Of a stretch of 64,000 bases of DNA, positions 9,573 through 17,642 are shown piece after piece. Both the position numbers and the translations under genes were made by a program. The stretch's first letter is position 1. The number at the start of each line of letters is the position of its first letter. The notes beneath the pieces were generated by a model. That model ran no database searches. It was not told where the DNA came from and saw nothing but the letters and a program-made list of their open reading frames with translations. The DNA is from Cyclobacterium xiamenense. Its GTDB lineage: Bacteria > Bacteroidota > Bacteroidia > Cytophagales > Cyclobacteriaceae. The DNA lies in contig NZ_WIOK01000017.1 in assembly GCF_009467825.1 (NCBI RefSeq), positions 62,001-126,000 of the forward strand, written 5' to 3'.

Positions 9573-10858
9573 AAGGATTCCTAAGTGATGTCTTTCGGGT
9601 AGGGGTCTCGAAAATCATTATCATAACCTCTGGATTCGTCACGTCTATTGTTGTAGCCAGGGCATTGGGTCCAGAAAAAAATGGAATCATTACTTCGCTG
9701 TTAGTTTATCCCACCATTTTTATGACAGTCGGGTCGTTGGGGGTGAGGCAATCGGTAACCTTTCTGTTGGGTAAAGAAAAGTATTCGGAGCGAAACCTAA
9801 AGGAAGCGCTGTTTCAAATCTGGATTTTGACGTCGGTTGTTTCAACGATTCTGTGTTTTTCCTTAATTTATTTTTTTAGTAGAACACATAAGGAGCTTTC
9901 GTTGATCGTGCTTGCGGTAGCTCCGATTACCTTCAGTTTATTCAATACCTATTGTTCAGGTATTTATTTGGGCAAGAATAAAATCAGCGAGTTTAACGCG
10001 ATAAACTGGATCCCAGCCGCAGTGACCACGGCCTTTTCATTTTTATTTCTCGTGATCTTTAAATCAGGTATCGATGGGTACCTGATTTCTGTTTTTTTAG
10101 GCCAATCCATCATGTTTTTGATCTTGTTTTTCCGCGTTCAGTTTATTGAGTTTTTTACGTTGAAGATAACGAAGAGTATCCTCAAAGATTTGACTGGTTT
10201 AGGTCTTGTTTATGCAGTATCCTTACTCGTTATAAATTTGAATTACCAACTCGATATTATAATCCTGGAGCATTTGAGTTCTGATTTTGAGATCGGCATC
10301 TACTCTAAAGGAGCAAATGTGGTCCAGTATCTGTGGCAAATACCGATGCTTTTTAGTACGATCGTTTTTGCCAGGAGTAGCATTTCAAAAAACAGTTTCG
10401 CTTTTTCGTTAAAAGTTGCCCAATTGCTGCGAATCTCATTGTTGGTTATTGGCGGCCTTTCTTTGGTATTGCTGCTGTTGTCGGATTGGGTGATTTTAGG
10501 GATGTATGGATCGGCCTTTATAGAAAGCGGCCCAGTGTTGAGATTGCTTTTACCTGGAGTACTAATTTTAACGCTCTTTAAAGTAATGAACATGGACCTG
10601 GCAGGTAGAGGAAGACCCTGGGTATCGATGAAGGCGATGGTTCCGGCATTGGGGGTTAATGTTATTCTGAATATGGTACTCGTTCCTGACTATGGTGCCA
10701 AGGGTGCCGCCTTTGCTTCGACAGTTAGTTATTCAGTTGCTGGCTTACTGTTTCTTTGGTTCTACAACAGAGAAGTTCGGATTGGGATTAAGGAAATACT
10801 GCGAATTAGAAAGACGGATTTTGACCCTTTTAGGGGGATGTTAAATAGATTAAAATAA
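9569..10858 (+). CDS. Wzx-type polysaccharide flippase (MATE/MOP superfamily)
   Basis: An integral membrane protein that flips undecaprenyl-linked repeat units across the inner membrane. The 429-residue protein is hydrophobic throughout, with about 12 or more predicted membrane segments. Family-typical features are the N-terminal GVSKIIIITSGFVTSIVVARALGP and the late VPDYGAKGAAFASTVSYS, which resembles the NP.yGa.GAa.at..s motif of RfbX/Wzx proteins. It overlaps the acetyltransferase gene by 4 nt and is followed immediately (TAA then ATG) by the MurB-like gene. Confidence 0.9.
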   Translation: MKGFLSDVFRVGVSKIIIITSGFVTSIVVARALGPEKNGIITSLLVYPTIFMTVGSLGVRQSVTFLLGKEKYSERNLKEALFQIWILTSVVSTILCFSLIYFFSRTHKELSLIVLAVAPITFSLFNTYCSGIYLGKNKISEFNAINWIPAAVTTAFSFLFLVIFKSGIDGYLISVFLGQSIMFLILFFRVQFIEFFTLKITKSILKDLTGLGLVYAVSLLVINLNYQLDIIILEHLSSDFEIGIYSKGANVVQYLWQIPMLFSTIVFARSSISKNSFAFSLKVAQLLRISLLVIGGLSLVLLLLSDWVILGMYGSAFIESGPVLRLLLPGVLILTLFKVMNMDLAGRGRPWVSMKAMVPALGVNVILNMVLVPDYGAKGAAFASTVSYSVAGLLFLWFYNREVRIGIKEILRIRKTDFDPFRGMLNRLK

Positions 10859-11716
10859 ATGAGAGTGTTTGATAATTTCGACTTAACGAATTACAATTCC
10901 TTCAAGATATATTCAAGATGCAGGCGGGCATTTTTTCCAGATTCTGACAGCGATATCCAGCATCTTTTTTCTACTAAAAAGAATTACATTCTTTTAGGAT
11001 CGGGGCACAATGTCATTCTTTCTAAATCTTACTACGAAGATGATTTTATTATTTTCAATGGTAATTTTTCGAAAATCGAATTGGCGGCGGACTATGACAT
11101 AATTGAGGCACAGGCGGGGGCGAGCATGTATGATTTAAGTCTCTATGCGCTAGATAAGGGGTTGACGGGTCTGGAAATTTTCTTTGATATCCCCAGTTCA
11201 TTGGGAGGCGCCGTAGTAATGAATGCCGGCGCAAGTGGTGAGGAAATCAAGGATGTTTTGCTAAAAGTGAAGTACTTGGATTTGCAAACCATGGAAGTCA
11301 ATGAAATCAAAAAGGAAGATATCGATTTTCAATACCGGAATAGTTTTTTTCAAAAGAATACGGATAAAATTATTTTGAGTGCTTCATTAAAGCTCACCCA
11401 AGGAGATAAACGTGCGATTCAATCGAAAATGGACCTGATTAAAGAACAAAGGTGGAAAAAGCAGCCCAGGGACCTACCCAACGCTGGAAGCGTGTTCAAA
11501 AGGCCGAAGGGGTTCTATGTGGGAGCAATCATTGATGAATTAAAATTGAAAGGAATGACAAAGGGAGGAGCGAAAATTTCTGAAAAGCATGGTGGATTTA
11601 TTGTTAATCAGGGTAATGCAACAGGAAGCGATATCCTGGAACTAATTGTAGAGATTAAGCATAGAGTAAATGAAAAATTTGGAATCGATTTAGAAGTTGA
11701 GCAGAGAATCATTTAA
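10859..11716 (+). CDS. MurB-like UDP-N-acetylenolpyruvoylglucosamine reductase (EPS-locus paralogue)
   Basis: A FAD-dependent reductase of the VAO/PCMH fold that would reduce an enolpyruvyl sugar to the lactyl ether with NADPH. The 285-residue length fits the short type-II MurB. FAD-binding segments are LGSGHNVILS and SSLGGAVVMNAGASG. Catalytic residues look intact: the Tyr-Arg pair in FQYRNSFF, the proton-donor Ser211 in NAGSVFKRP and the C-terminal Glu281 (EVEQRII). The substrate-loop motif KISEKHGGFIVNQGNATGSD is also present. Its position between the flippase and a glycosyltransferase, two genes from a MurA-like enzyme, argues for a role in EPS precursor synthesis rather than cell wall. 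The start codon abuts the wzx stop. Confidence 0.88.
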   Translation: MRVFDNFDLTNYNSFKIYSRCRRAFFPDSDSDIQHLFSTKKNYILLGSGHNVILSKSYYEDDFIIFNGNFSKIELAADYDIIEAQAGASMYDLSLYALDKGLTGLEIFFDIPSSLGGAVVMNAGASGEEIKDVLLKVKYLDLQTMEVNEIKKEDIDFQYRNSFFQKNTDKIILSASLKLTQGDKRAIQSKMDLIKEQRWKKQPRDLPNAGSVFKRPKGFYVGAIIDELKLKGMTKGGAKISEKHGGFIVNQGNATGSDILELIVEIKHRVNEKFGIDLEVEQRII

Positions 11717-11721
11717 ATTAG

Positions 11722-12681
11722 ATGTTGGTCAGCATTATTTCCGTATTTTACAACAGAGAAAAATTCGTCGATTTTTCAGTAAATAGTTTGATTAACCAAA
11801 CTTACCAGAATCTTGAGATCGTTTTGTGTGACGATGGTTCCTCTGATGGTACCCTGGAAGAATTGAAAAAGTTTGAAGCATTGGACCCGAGGGTTACGGT
11901 ATTGCATCATTCCAATAGAGGGTTTACAAACTCCATTCGCAGGGCAGTAGCTGCATCAAACGGAGCATTCATTGCAATCCACGGTTCCGGGGATCTCTCT
12001 CATCCGGATAGAATCCAAAAGCAGCAAGATTTTTTATCCAAAAATCCATCGGTTGGGGTAGTAGGATGCTTGTTTGAAAGGGACGACTTGATTCTAAATA
12101 GAAAGGTGGTTGTAGGAAGGCAAAAAGGAGGGGATGTGCTCAGTAACATTTGCGTAAGTCATGGAGAAGTGATGTTTAGGAAGGATATATATGATGCAGT
12201 CGGTGGATATAGGCCTTTTTTTTATTTTTCTCAGGATAGAGATTTATGGCTAAGAATGTCCTTGCTGTGCAAAATTGACTTTATTCCTGAAGTATTGTAC
12301 ACCGCATATACGAGAAGTGACGGCGTCACTGGTAGTGCTTATAGCAGAGCTATTCAATTGTATTTCGCTGAGATATCGAAACAGATGTACGAAATGAGGG
12401 TGAGAAATGGTTGGGATTTTATCGATAAGTTTGGCGGTAATGCATGGGTATTCAAACGTAGGTCCAAGCGCCTCGGAAATGAATTGATAAAGCACGCTCT
12501 CTGGGCTTTTCGCCAAGGCAACAAAGCGGAATCTTTCAAAATAATTGAACTGGCCAAAGGAGAGTCGGGTGCGGGTTTTATTCATTTAGTTGCTTTTATG
12601 ATCCTTTTTTTAGGAAAATTTGAAAATGGGCCCGCTTTTTTGTCACGCATGTTAAATGTGAAACGGAGGCTTATTAAATGA
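11722..12681 (+). CDS. Glycosyltransferase family 2
   Basis: A GT-A fold transferase that adds a sugar to the lipid-linked repeat unit at the cytosolic face. The N-terminal domain is typical: VSIISVFYNREKF, LINQTYQNLEI, LCDDGSSDGT. The metal-binding DxD position reads HGSGDLSHPDRI, so the first Asp of the usual D-D pair is replaced (SGD). Catalytic metal use may therefore differ. It ends with basic residues (RMLNVKRRLIK) and overlaps the polymerase gene by 4 nt (ATGA). The sugar and linkage cannot be read from sequence. Confidence 0.9.
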   Translation: MLVSIISVFYNREKFVDFSVNSLINQTYQNLEIVLCDDGSSDGTLEELKKFEALDPRVTVLHHSNRGFTNSIRRAVAASNGAFIAIHGSGDLSHPDRIQKQQDFLSKNPSVGVVGCLFERDDLILNRKVVVGRQKGGDVLSNICVSHGEVMFRKDIYDAVGGYRPFFYFSQDRDLWLRMSLLCKIDFIPEVLYTAYTRSDGVTGSAYSRAIQLYFAEISKQMYEMRVRNGWDFIDKFGGNAWVFKRRSKRLGNELIKHALWAFRQGNKAESFKIIELAKGESGAGFIHLVAFMILFLGKFENGPAFLSRMLNVKRRLIK

Positions 12682-13979
12682 ATCGATTGATAATTCGAAG
12701 GGAAAGAGTGGAGGTTTTCCTTGTTCTTATACTGTTATTCTTTGCCATATACCTTCCACCAGTTAGATTTTTAAAGTTTTCTCCGGAATACTTATTGATT
12801 GTTGGCTTTCTAGTCTGGCTTTTTATTCACCTAAAAACCTTAAAATATGCTCTCACGACTAGAGGGATCTTCGTGTTTTTTTTAACCTTTTCCCTTATTG
12901 TGTATTACTTATTTTTGAGAGAATATCTAAGCTCTGGAGTTAAAGATATTGGTTTCCAACAACTGTATTGGGTTAAGCAACTGAGGTTTTTGGTTAATAT
13001 ACTTCTAATTTCGCTCCCCTTTTCGTTAATTTTCTATAGGCGCAATTGGACGATCGATAAACTATTGGAAGCTTTCGTCGTTTTGGGAATTGTTCAGTCG
13101 GTTTTTGCCGTTGTAATGCTAGCCATACCGGGGCTAAAGGAGTATGTCACCGATCAGTTTCTAGATTTGCAGTTTATGTTCGACCAAAAGGGCGAGTTGT
13201 TGCTCTTTAGAATTTATGGACTATCGTCCGAGTACCTATTTACCTATCCGATTTTTCAAGGCATGGTCTTAATGATTATATTTACTATGGTGGCGCAGGG
13301 AGTTTATAAATATATCTGGTTCGTCCCCATCATATTGATTAGTATCGTGTTTAATGCGAGAATTGGTCTGGTAGCTCTTCCAATTATTCTTTTCGTTTAT
13401 TTTATTTTTACGCTAAGGAAATCTGATGAGTCGGTTAGTTTTTCGAAATTCATAAAAATTTCTTTCGCGATACTGGTTGCAGTTCTATTGTTGGTTGTTA
13501 GTATATCCTTATTTATTGATCCTGAGATCTTTACCTACATGGTCTTACGAGGATTGGAATCTAACACCAGTGGTGCCAATCACTGGGATAACTTATTTCA
13601 ACGCATGATCGTCCTCCCGGATAGTATACAGGGGATAATTTTTGGGGAAGGTCGATACTTATACGGGAATGTTTACGATGTGCAATCAGATATTGGATAC
13701 ATTAATGATTTGTTGTTTGGAGGTGTTTTTTATATTGTTGTTTATTTTTCGTTAATTTTGTATTTGCTTTTCAATAAGTTTAGCAGTTTTTCCAGAATTA
13801 ATAAAGTATTATTTGCTTCGGTATTTTTATACATCATCGTTTGTAACTACAAAGGCCCCTTACTTGTGAATAATGGATTTTTGAGGGCAGTACTTATCGT
13901 TTTATTTCTTCACCATTTAAATAGTAGAGATGAATCAGAATCCACTGATTTCTATAATCACAGTCTGTTACAACAGTGA
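12678..13979 (+). CDS. Wzy-type O-antigen/EPS polymerase
   Basis: A 433-residue polytopic membrane protein, about 10-12 hydrophobic segments, with a large soluble loop at about residues 280-340 (GLESNTSGANHWDNLFQRM). Size, topology and position in the cluster match Wzy/O-antigen ligase (PF04932-like) proteins, although these are poorly conserved, so the call rests on topology and context. The last 50 nt overlap the next glycosyltransferase gene in another frame, a long overlap for this locus, so the final 16 residues (ending HSLLQQ) are encoded by shared DNA. Confidence 0.8.
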   Translation: MNRLIIRRERVEVFLVLILLFFAIYLPPVRFLKFSPEYLLIVGFLVWLFIHLKTLKYALTTRGIFVFFLTFSLIVYYLFLREYLSSGVKDIGFQQLYWVKQLRFLVNILLISLPFSLIFYRRNWTIDKLLEAFVVLGIVQSVFAVVMLAIPGLKEYVTDQFLDLQFMFDQKGELLLFRIYGLSSEYLFTYPIFQGMVLMIIFTMVAQGVYKYIWFVPIILISIVFNARIGLVALPIILFVYFIFTLRKSDESVSFSKFIKISFAILVAVLLLVVSISLFIDPEIFTYMVLRGLESNTSGANHWDNLFQRMIVLPDSIQGIIFGEGRYLYGNVYDVQSDIGYINDLLFGGVFYIVVYFSLILYLLFNKFSSFSRINKVLFASVFLYIIVCNYKGPLLVNNGFLRAVLIVLFLHHLNSRDESESTDFYNHSLLQQ

Positions 13980-14763
13980 AAAGTATATCGATGACGCATT
14001 TTCATCTATTTTAAACCAAACCTATAGTAACTTCGAGTACATACTAATAGATGGCTCTTCTACGGATGGTACGCTCTCGAAAGCTCGTGCATTCAAGAAC
14101 CTGCTGCACCAGGATTTTACGATAGTTTCAGAAAAAGACGATGGTATTTACGATGCCATGAATAAGGGCATTGAGCTGGCAAAAGGAGAGTTGATTTGTA
14201 TTTTAAATAGCGATGACTTTTTTGTTCCAGAATCCCTACAGCGATATGTGGAATGTTACCGGGGCCATAACTGCGCAGATAATTTAATTATTGTAGGGGA
14301 TGCGCACAGGGTTGATAGAAATGGGGAAATCAGCTATTTACGTAGAAATACACTTTCTATACTCGAGCAACAAATTGAATTTACGATGCCGCTGGTGCAT
14401 CCGGCTTTTTGTGTACATACAAATGTATATAAGAAATTAGTGGGACTATTTAATGTGTCAGTTAAGCTGATCGCCGATTACGATTTTACTTACAAGGCAT
14501 ATAAATCTGGTGAGGTAGAATTTGCATTTGTAAATTCTGTCACTGTGAACATGAGAGAAGGTGGAGTCTCCGATGTTTTTGATCTCGGGTTAATTTGGGA
14601 CCGAACCGCGGCTAGATTTACCGTAAGAAAGCACTACCAAAATGCCGCAAAAAATTTTCTATTATGTGCTCGGTTTTACACAGAAGAAGTTTTAAGGCAG
14701 TTTCTCAAAAAATATTTCAGAAAAACAAAGTTATTGAAAACCAACCGTAAGCATGATTCATAA
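13930..14763 (+). CDS. Glycosyltransferase family 2 (WcaA/WcaE-like)
   Basis: A GT2 enzyme of 277 residues. It has the conserved ISIITVCYNSEKYI start, ILIDGSSTDGT, KDDGIYDAMNKGI (diagnostic of the colanic-acid WcaE-like subgroup) and LNSDDFF as the metal-binding motif. The GT domain begins at residue 7, so the ATG at 13930 must be close to the true start and the 50-nt overlap with the polymerase gene is real. The C-terminus is basic (RKTKLLKTNRKHDS), which suggests membrane association. It overlaps the next gene by 11 nt. Confidence 0.9.
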   Translation: MNQNPLISIITVCYNSEKYIDDAFSSILNQTYSNFEYILIDGSSTDGTLSKARAFKNLLHQDFTIVSEKDDGIYDAMNKGIELAKGELICILNSDDFFVPESLQRYVECYRGHNCADNLIIVGDAHRVDRNGEISYLRRNTLSILEQQIEFTMPLVHPAFCVHTNVYKKLVGLFNVSVKLIADYDFTYKAYKSGEVEFAFVNSVTVNMREGGVSDVFDLGLIWDRTAARFTVRKHYQNAAKNFLLCARFYTEEVLRQFLKKYFRKTKLLKTNRKHDS

Positions 14764-15961
14764 TTTACGATTTTTGATTCCGGATGACCTTAAGCAGCGG
14801 CTTCTCTATCCGGGATATTATTGGTCTGTTGTTAAATCGAAGTTCGATAATAGGTATTTTAGTGGTCTAGAAATCATTAGTGCTGGTTACAAAAATGAGT
14901 TTGGGGGGTATTTTAATTTGCCGATCGGAAACAAGCTCGGAGATGTACTATTTCAAGGAACCGATCAAACTGCATCTTCCTGGCCTCCTAAAGGTGAATT
15001 GGCAATATGTATCAGGGAAAGTGGAGCTACGGACGCCAGAACGTTGGCCTATTCACGAGCTTGGAATTGGCAACAAGGGGCTTTTTTAAGATGGTTTTCC
15101 GAAGATTTGCTATGTTTTAATGACTACGATAGCAATACAAAGACGTATTGCGTGAAGATCATGGATAAGCAAGGACGACTGGTTCGGCAAATTGATTCCC
15201 CCCTTGGTGCAATTGACTTTTCTGGAAGTGTTGGTGTATCCTATTCCTTCGAGAGGTTGGCTATTCTTCGAGAGGATTATGGCTATTTTGCAAAAGAACT
15301 GTCAAATGAGCGGGAAATCCTCACTGAACCGATTGCTTTTAGCTTGGTCGATCTCAACTCCGGTGGTTTGGTCCATCGTGTTAGTTTTGATGATTTAAGA
15401 GATATAACTGAAGTTCAACCGGAAAATGATAAAGTAAATCATTTTGAGTTCAGTCCAGACGGAAAAAAAGTAGCTTATTTATATAGGTATTGGGTGGATC
15501 AAGTAAAGATTACAAAAATGATGGTCTTTGATCTTGAGAAAAAGTCCCATACAGTGATCGGAAATGAAAAGTTTTATTCTCACTTTTGCTGGATAGATAC
15601 TGAGCAAATTCTTGTCTTCGGCCAACTCGAAGAAGAAAATAAATTCTTTGTGATAAACTGTGTTTCTCAGAAAAAGTTTATTCCTGATTTTTTTGTTCCC
15701 CCCCATGACTCCCATCCAGCGACAAAGACTGGAAAACGAATAGTCTTTGACAGTTACCCAAGTTTTTTTAGAAAGTCAAATATTCTTGTAGTCGATACCG
15801 TTAACGGAACGCGTACTTCTATTGGCAGGTACCTACACCACCCTACATTTAGAGGAGTGAATAGAGTAGACCATCATCCCAGGTTTAACCAGGATGAACG
15901 GAGGGTGTATATCGACCTTCCTCTTGGTAGAGAACGTAAGTTTGGTGTGATTCAATTATGA
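14753..15961 (+). CDS. Predicted cytosolic beta-propeller protein of the EPS cluster, function unknown
   Basis: A 402-residue protein with no signal peptide and no membrane segment. It shows repeated beta-rich blades reminiscent of TolB/WD40-like propellers: FEFSPDGKKVAYLYRYW, SHFCWIDTEQILVFG, HPATKTGKRIVFDSYPS and the terminal DHHPRFNQDERRVYIDLPLG. The motif AWNWQQGAFLRWF near residue 105 looks like a conserved family signature, and I recall similar strings in uncharacterised EPS-locus proteins. It sits between two glycosyltransferases with short overlaps at both ends (11 nt and 4 nt, ATGA), so it is co-translated with them. It may be a scaffold or a divergent sugar-modifying enzyme; no catalytic motif is evident. 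Confidence 0.7.
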   Translation: MIHNLRFLIPDDLKQRLLYPGYYWSVVKSKFDNRYFSGLEIISAGYKNEFGGYFNLPIGNKLGDVLFQGTDQTASSWPPKGELAICIRESGATDARTLAYSRAWNWQQGAFLRWFSEDLLCFNDYDSNTKTYCVKIMDKQGRLVRQIDSPLGAIDFSGSVGVSYSFERLAILREDYGYFAKELSNEREILTEPIAFSLVDLNSGGLVHRVSFDDLRDITEVQPENDKVNHFEFSPDGKKVAYLYRYWVDQVKITKMMVFDLEKKSHTVIGNEKFYSHFCWIDTEQILVFGQLEEENKFFVINCVSQKKFIPDFFVPPHDSHPATKTGKRIVFDSYPSFFRKSNILVVDTVNGTRTSIGRYLHHPTFRGVNRVDHHPRFNQDERRVYIDLPLGRERKFGVIQL

Positions 15962-16800
15962 GGGTATCGATCGTATTGGCCTGTAGGGATAATCGAGGGA
16001 GTCTGAAAATGACTGTAAAGTCGATTTTGAGGCAGAGTTATAAAGAGTTTGAGCTTATTATCGTTGATGATGGGTCCAAAATACCGATTCATATAAGTTT
16101 ATCGGATATTTCGGACCCGAGAATAAGGATTTATCGAATCGATGGTCAGGGGCTTGGAGCAGCGTTGAACTATGGTATTTCGAAAAGTACAGGAGACTAC
16201 ATTGCGCGTATAGATGACGATGATTTGATGGATCCACAAAGAATTCAAAAGCAAGTAAGTTTTCTGGATAATAACCGCCGTACGGTGTGTGTGGGAACTC
16301 AGTTGTGGTTTAAATCCGGAGGCAGGTATAAAGCGGTCAGGAGATTCCCGGTGAAAAATGATGCCATTTTGGACGATTTGTTGCGGCTTAAATTTAGCAT
16401 TGCTCACTGCGCCGTTATGTATCGGAGGAGTGCCTTCGAGGCGGTGGGGGGATACCGAATTTTAGGTGGAGGCCAAGATCTGGATTTGTTTCTTCAATTC
16501 AGTAAGGTCGGCGAACTTGCGAACCTGGATGAATTTCTCACCTATTATAACCTTTCCCTTAGCGGATTGTCCGTTCGGGCGCCGAAAAATAAATACAAAG
16601 CCTATTTGTTTGCATTGAATTCAATAGCAAATGATTCCAGGTTTGTAACCCATCGAAGCGAAATTTCCGGGACGATTAATGTGGTTTTAACCAAATTGAG
16701 TTCAAGATCAAACTATTTGTTTGCTACAAAGCGTTTTTTTTTGATTTGGGGTGTTTGGTTGTTTGGAAAGAATATTGCTTCGAATTTGAAAGTAAACTAA
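15958..16800 (+). CDS. Glycosyltransferase family 2
   Basis: A 280-residue GT-A transferase with VSIVLACRDNRG, IIVDDGSK, the metal motif IDDDDLMDPQRI and GGYRILGGGQDLDLFLQF (the ED-like acceptor loop reads QD). It overlaps the propeller gene by 4 nt (ATGA) and abuts the next gene (TAA then ATG). A hydrophobic patch near the C-terminus (FLIWGVWLFG) may bind the membrane. Specificity is unknown. Confidence 0.9.
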   Translation: MRVSIVLACRDNRGSLKMTVKSILRQSYKEFELIIVDDGSKIPIHISLSDISDPRIRIYRIDGQGLGAALNYGISKSTGDYIARIDDDDLMDPQRIQKQVSFLDNNRRTVCVGTQLWFKSGGRYKAVRRFPVKNDAILDDLLRLKFSIAHCAVMYRRSAFEAVGGYRILGGGQDLDLFLQFSKVGELANLDEFLTYYNLSLSGLSVRAPKNKYKAYLFALNSIANDSRFVTHRSEISGTINVVLTKLSSRSNYLFATKRFFLIWGVWLFGKNIASNLKVN

Positions 16801-17529
16801 ATGTCAATGGAATTTTTTGACTACACGATTAAAGAAGTGCTCCCCTCACGCTTGCAGGGAGGAAAAACTATCATCCATACACTCAATCCCCATTCATTTT
16901 GTATCGCCAAGACAGATAGATTGTTTAAGGAATCACTTTTGAGCGCTGATTATTTGATACCAGATGGCGTGGGTATTGTTCTGGCGGTAAGAATTCTATT
17001 TGGAAAGAAAATTAAGAAGGTATCGGGATCTGATCTTCACGCACATGTTCTGCAAGTGGCCAATGATAATTCGCTGAGAGTTTTTTACCTGGGGGCATCG
17101 GAAAGTACGTTACTAAAAATCAAGGAAAAGGTGAATCTTGAGCATCCAAATATCGAAGTTGGCTGCTATAGTCCACCTTACAAAAATGAATTTGACCCCG
17201 AAGATAACCGTTTGATGCGCGAAAAAATCAACGGGTTTAAGACGGACGTGTTGTTTGTAGGGATGACTGCTCCGAAACAAGAAAAGTGGATTTACGAAAA
17301 TATTCAAAGCCTCAATGTACTATTTGCTTCGGGAATTGGGGCAGTATTCGATTTTTACGCAGGGACCGTAAAAAGACCGTCTCAGTTTTGGATAAAAATG
17401 GGTCTGGAATGGTTACCAAGACTTTTTAGAGAACCTAAACGACTGTGGAAAAGAAACTTTCATTCGACTCCCGAGTTTTTGTTTGATATTATCAAGGAGA
17501 AAATTACGCCTACGTCCCGTTCCAACTAG
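16801..17529 (+). CDS. WecG/TagA/CpsF-family glycosyltransferase (GT26)
   Basis: Transfers a UDP-activated sugar (in known members ManNAc or ManNAcA) to the undecaprenyl-linked first sugar. The 242-residue protein carries the full family signature: TLNPHSFCIA, ADYLIPDGVGIV, FYLGAS, VGMTAPKQEKW, GIGAVFDFYAGTVKRPSQF and GLEWLPRLFREPKRLWKR. It is the last gene of the + strand EPS block. No initiating phosphoglycosyltransferase (WcaJ/WecA type) occurs in the window, so chain initiation must be encoded elsewhere or upstream of base 1. Confidence 0.93.
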   Translation: MSMEFFDYTIKEVLPSRLQGGKTIIHTLNPHSFCIAKTDRLFKESLLSADYLIPDGVGIVLAVRILFGKKIKKVSGSDLHAHVLQVANDNSLRVFYLGASESTLLKIKEKVNLEHPNIEVGCYSPPYKNEFDPEDNRLMREKINGFKTDVLFVGMTAPKQEKWIYENIQSLNVLFASGIGAVFDFYAGTVKRPSQFWIKMGLEWLPRLFREPKRLWKRNFHSTPEFLFDIIKEKITPTSRSN

Positions 17530-17642
17530 TTGGTTGGCATTTTCCGTGTAGTTTATCGGCAAGCACTTTACCGTAATAGGAAAGCCTGCGGGGCAACAAA
17601 TCTCAACTATGATGCGGGTTTTGGGTTGAATTTTTTGTTAGG

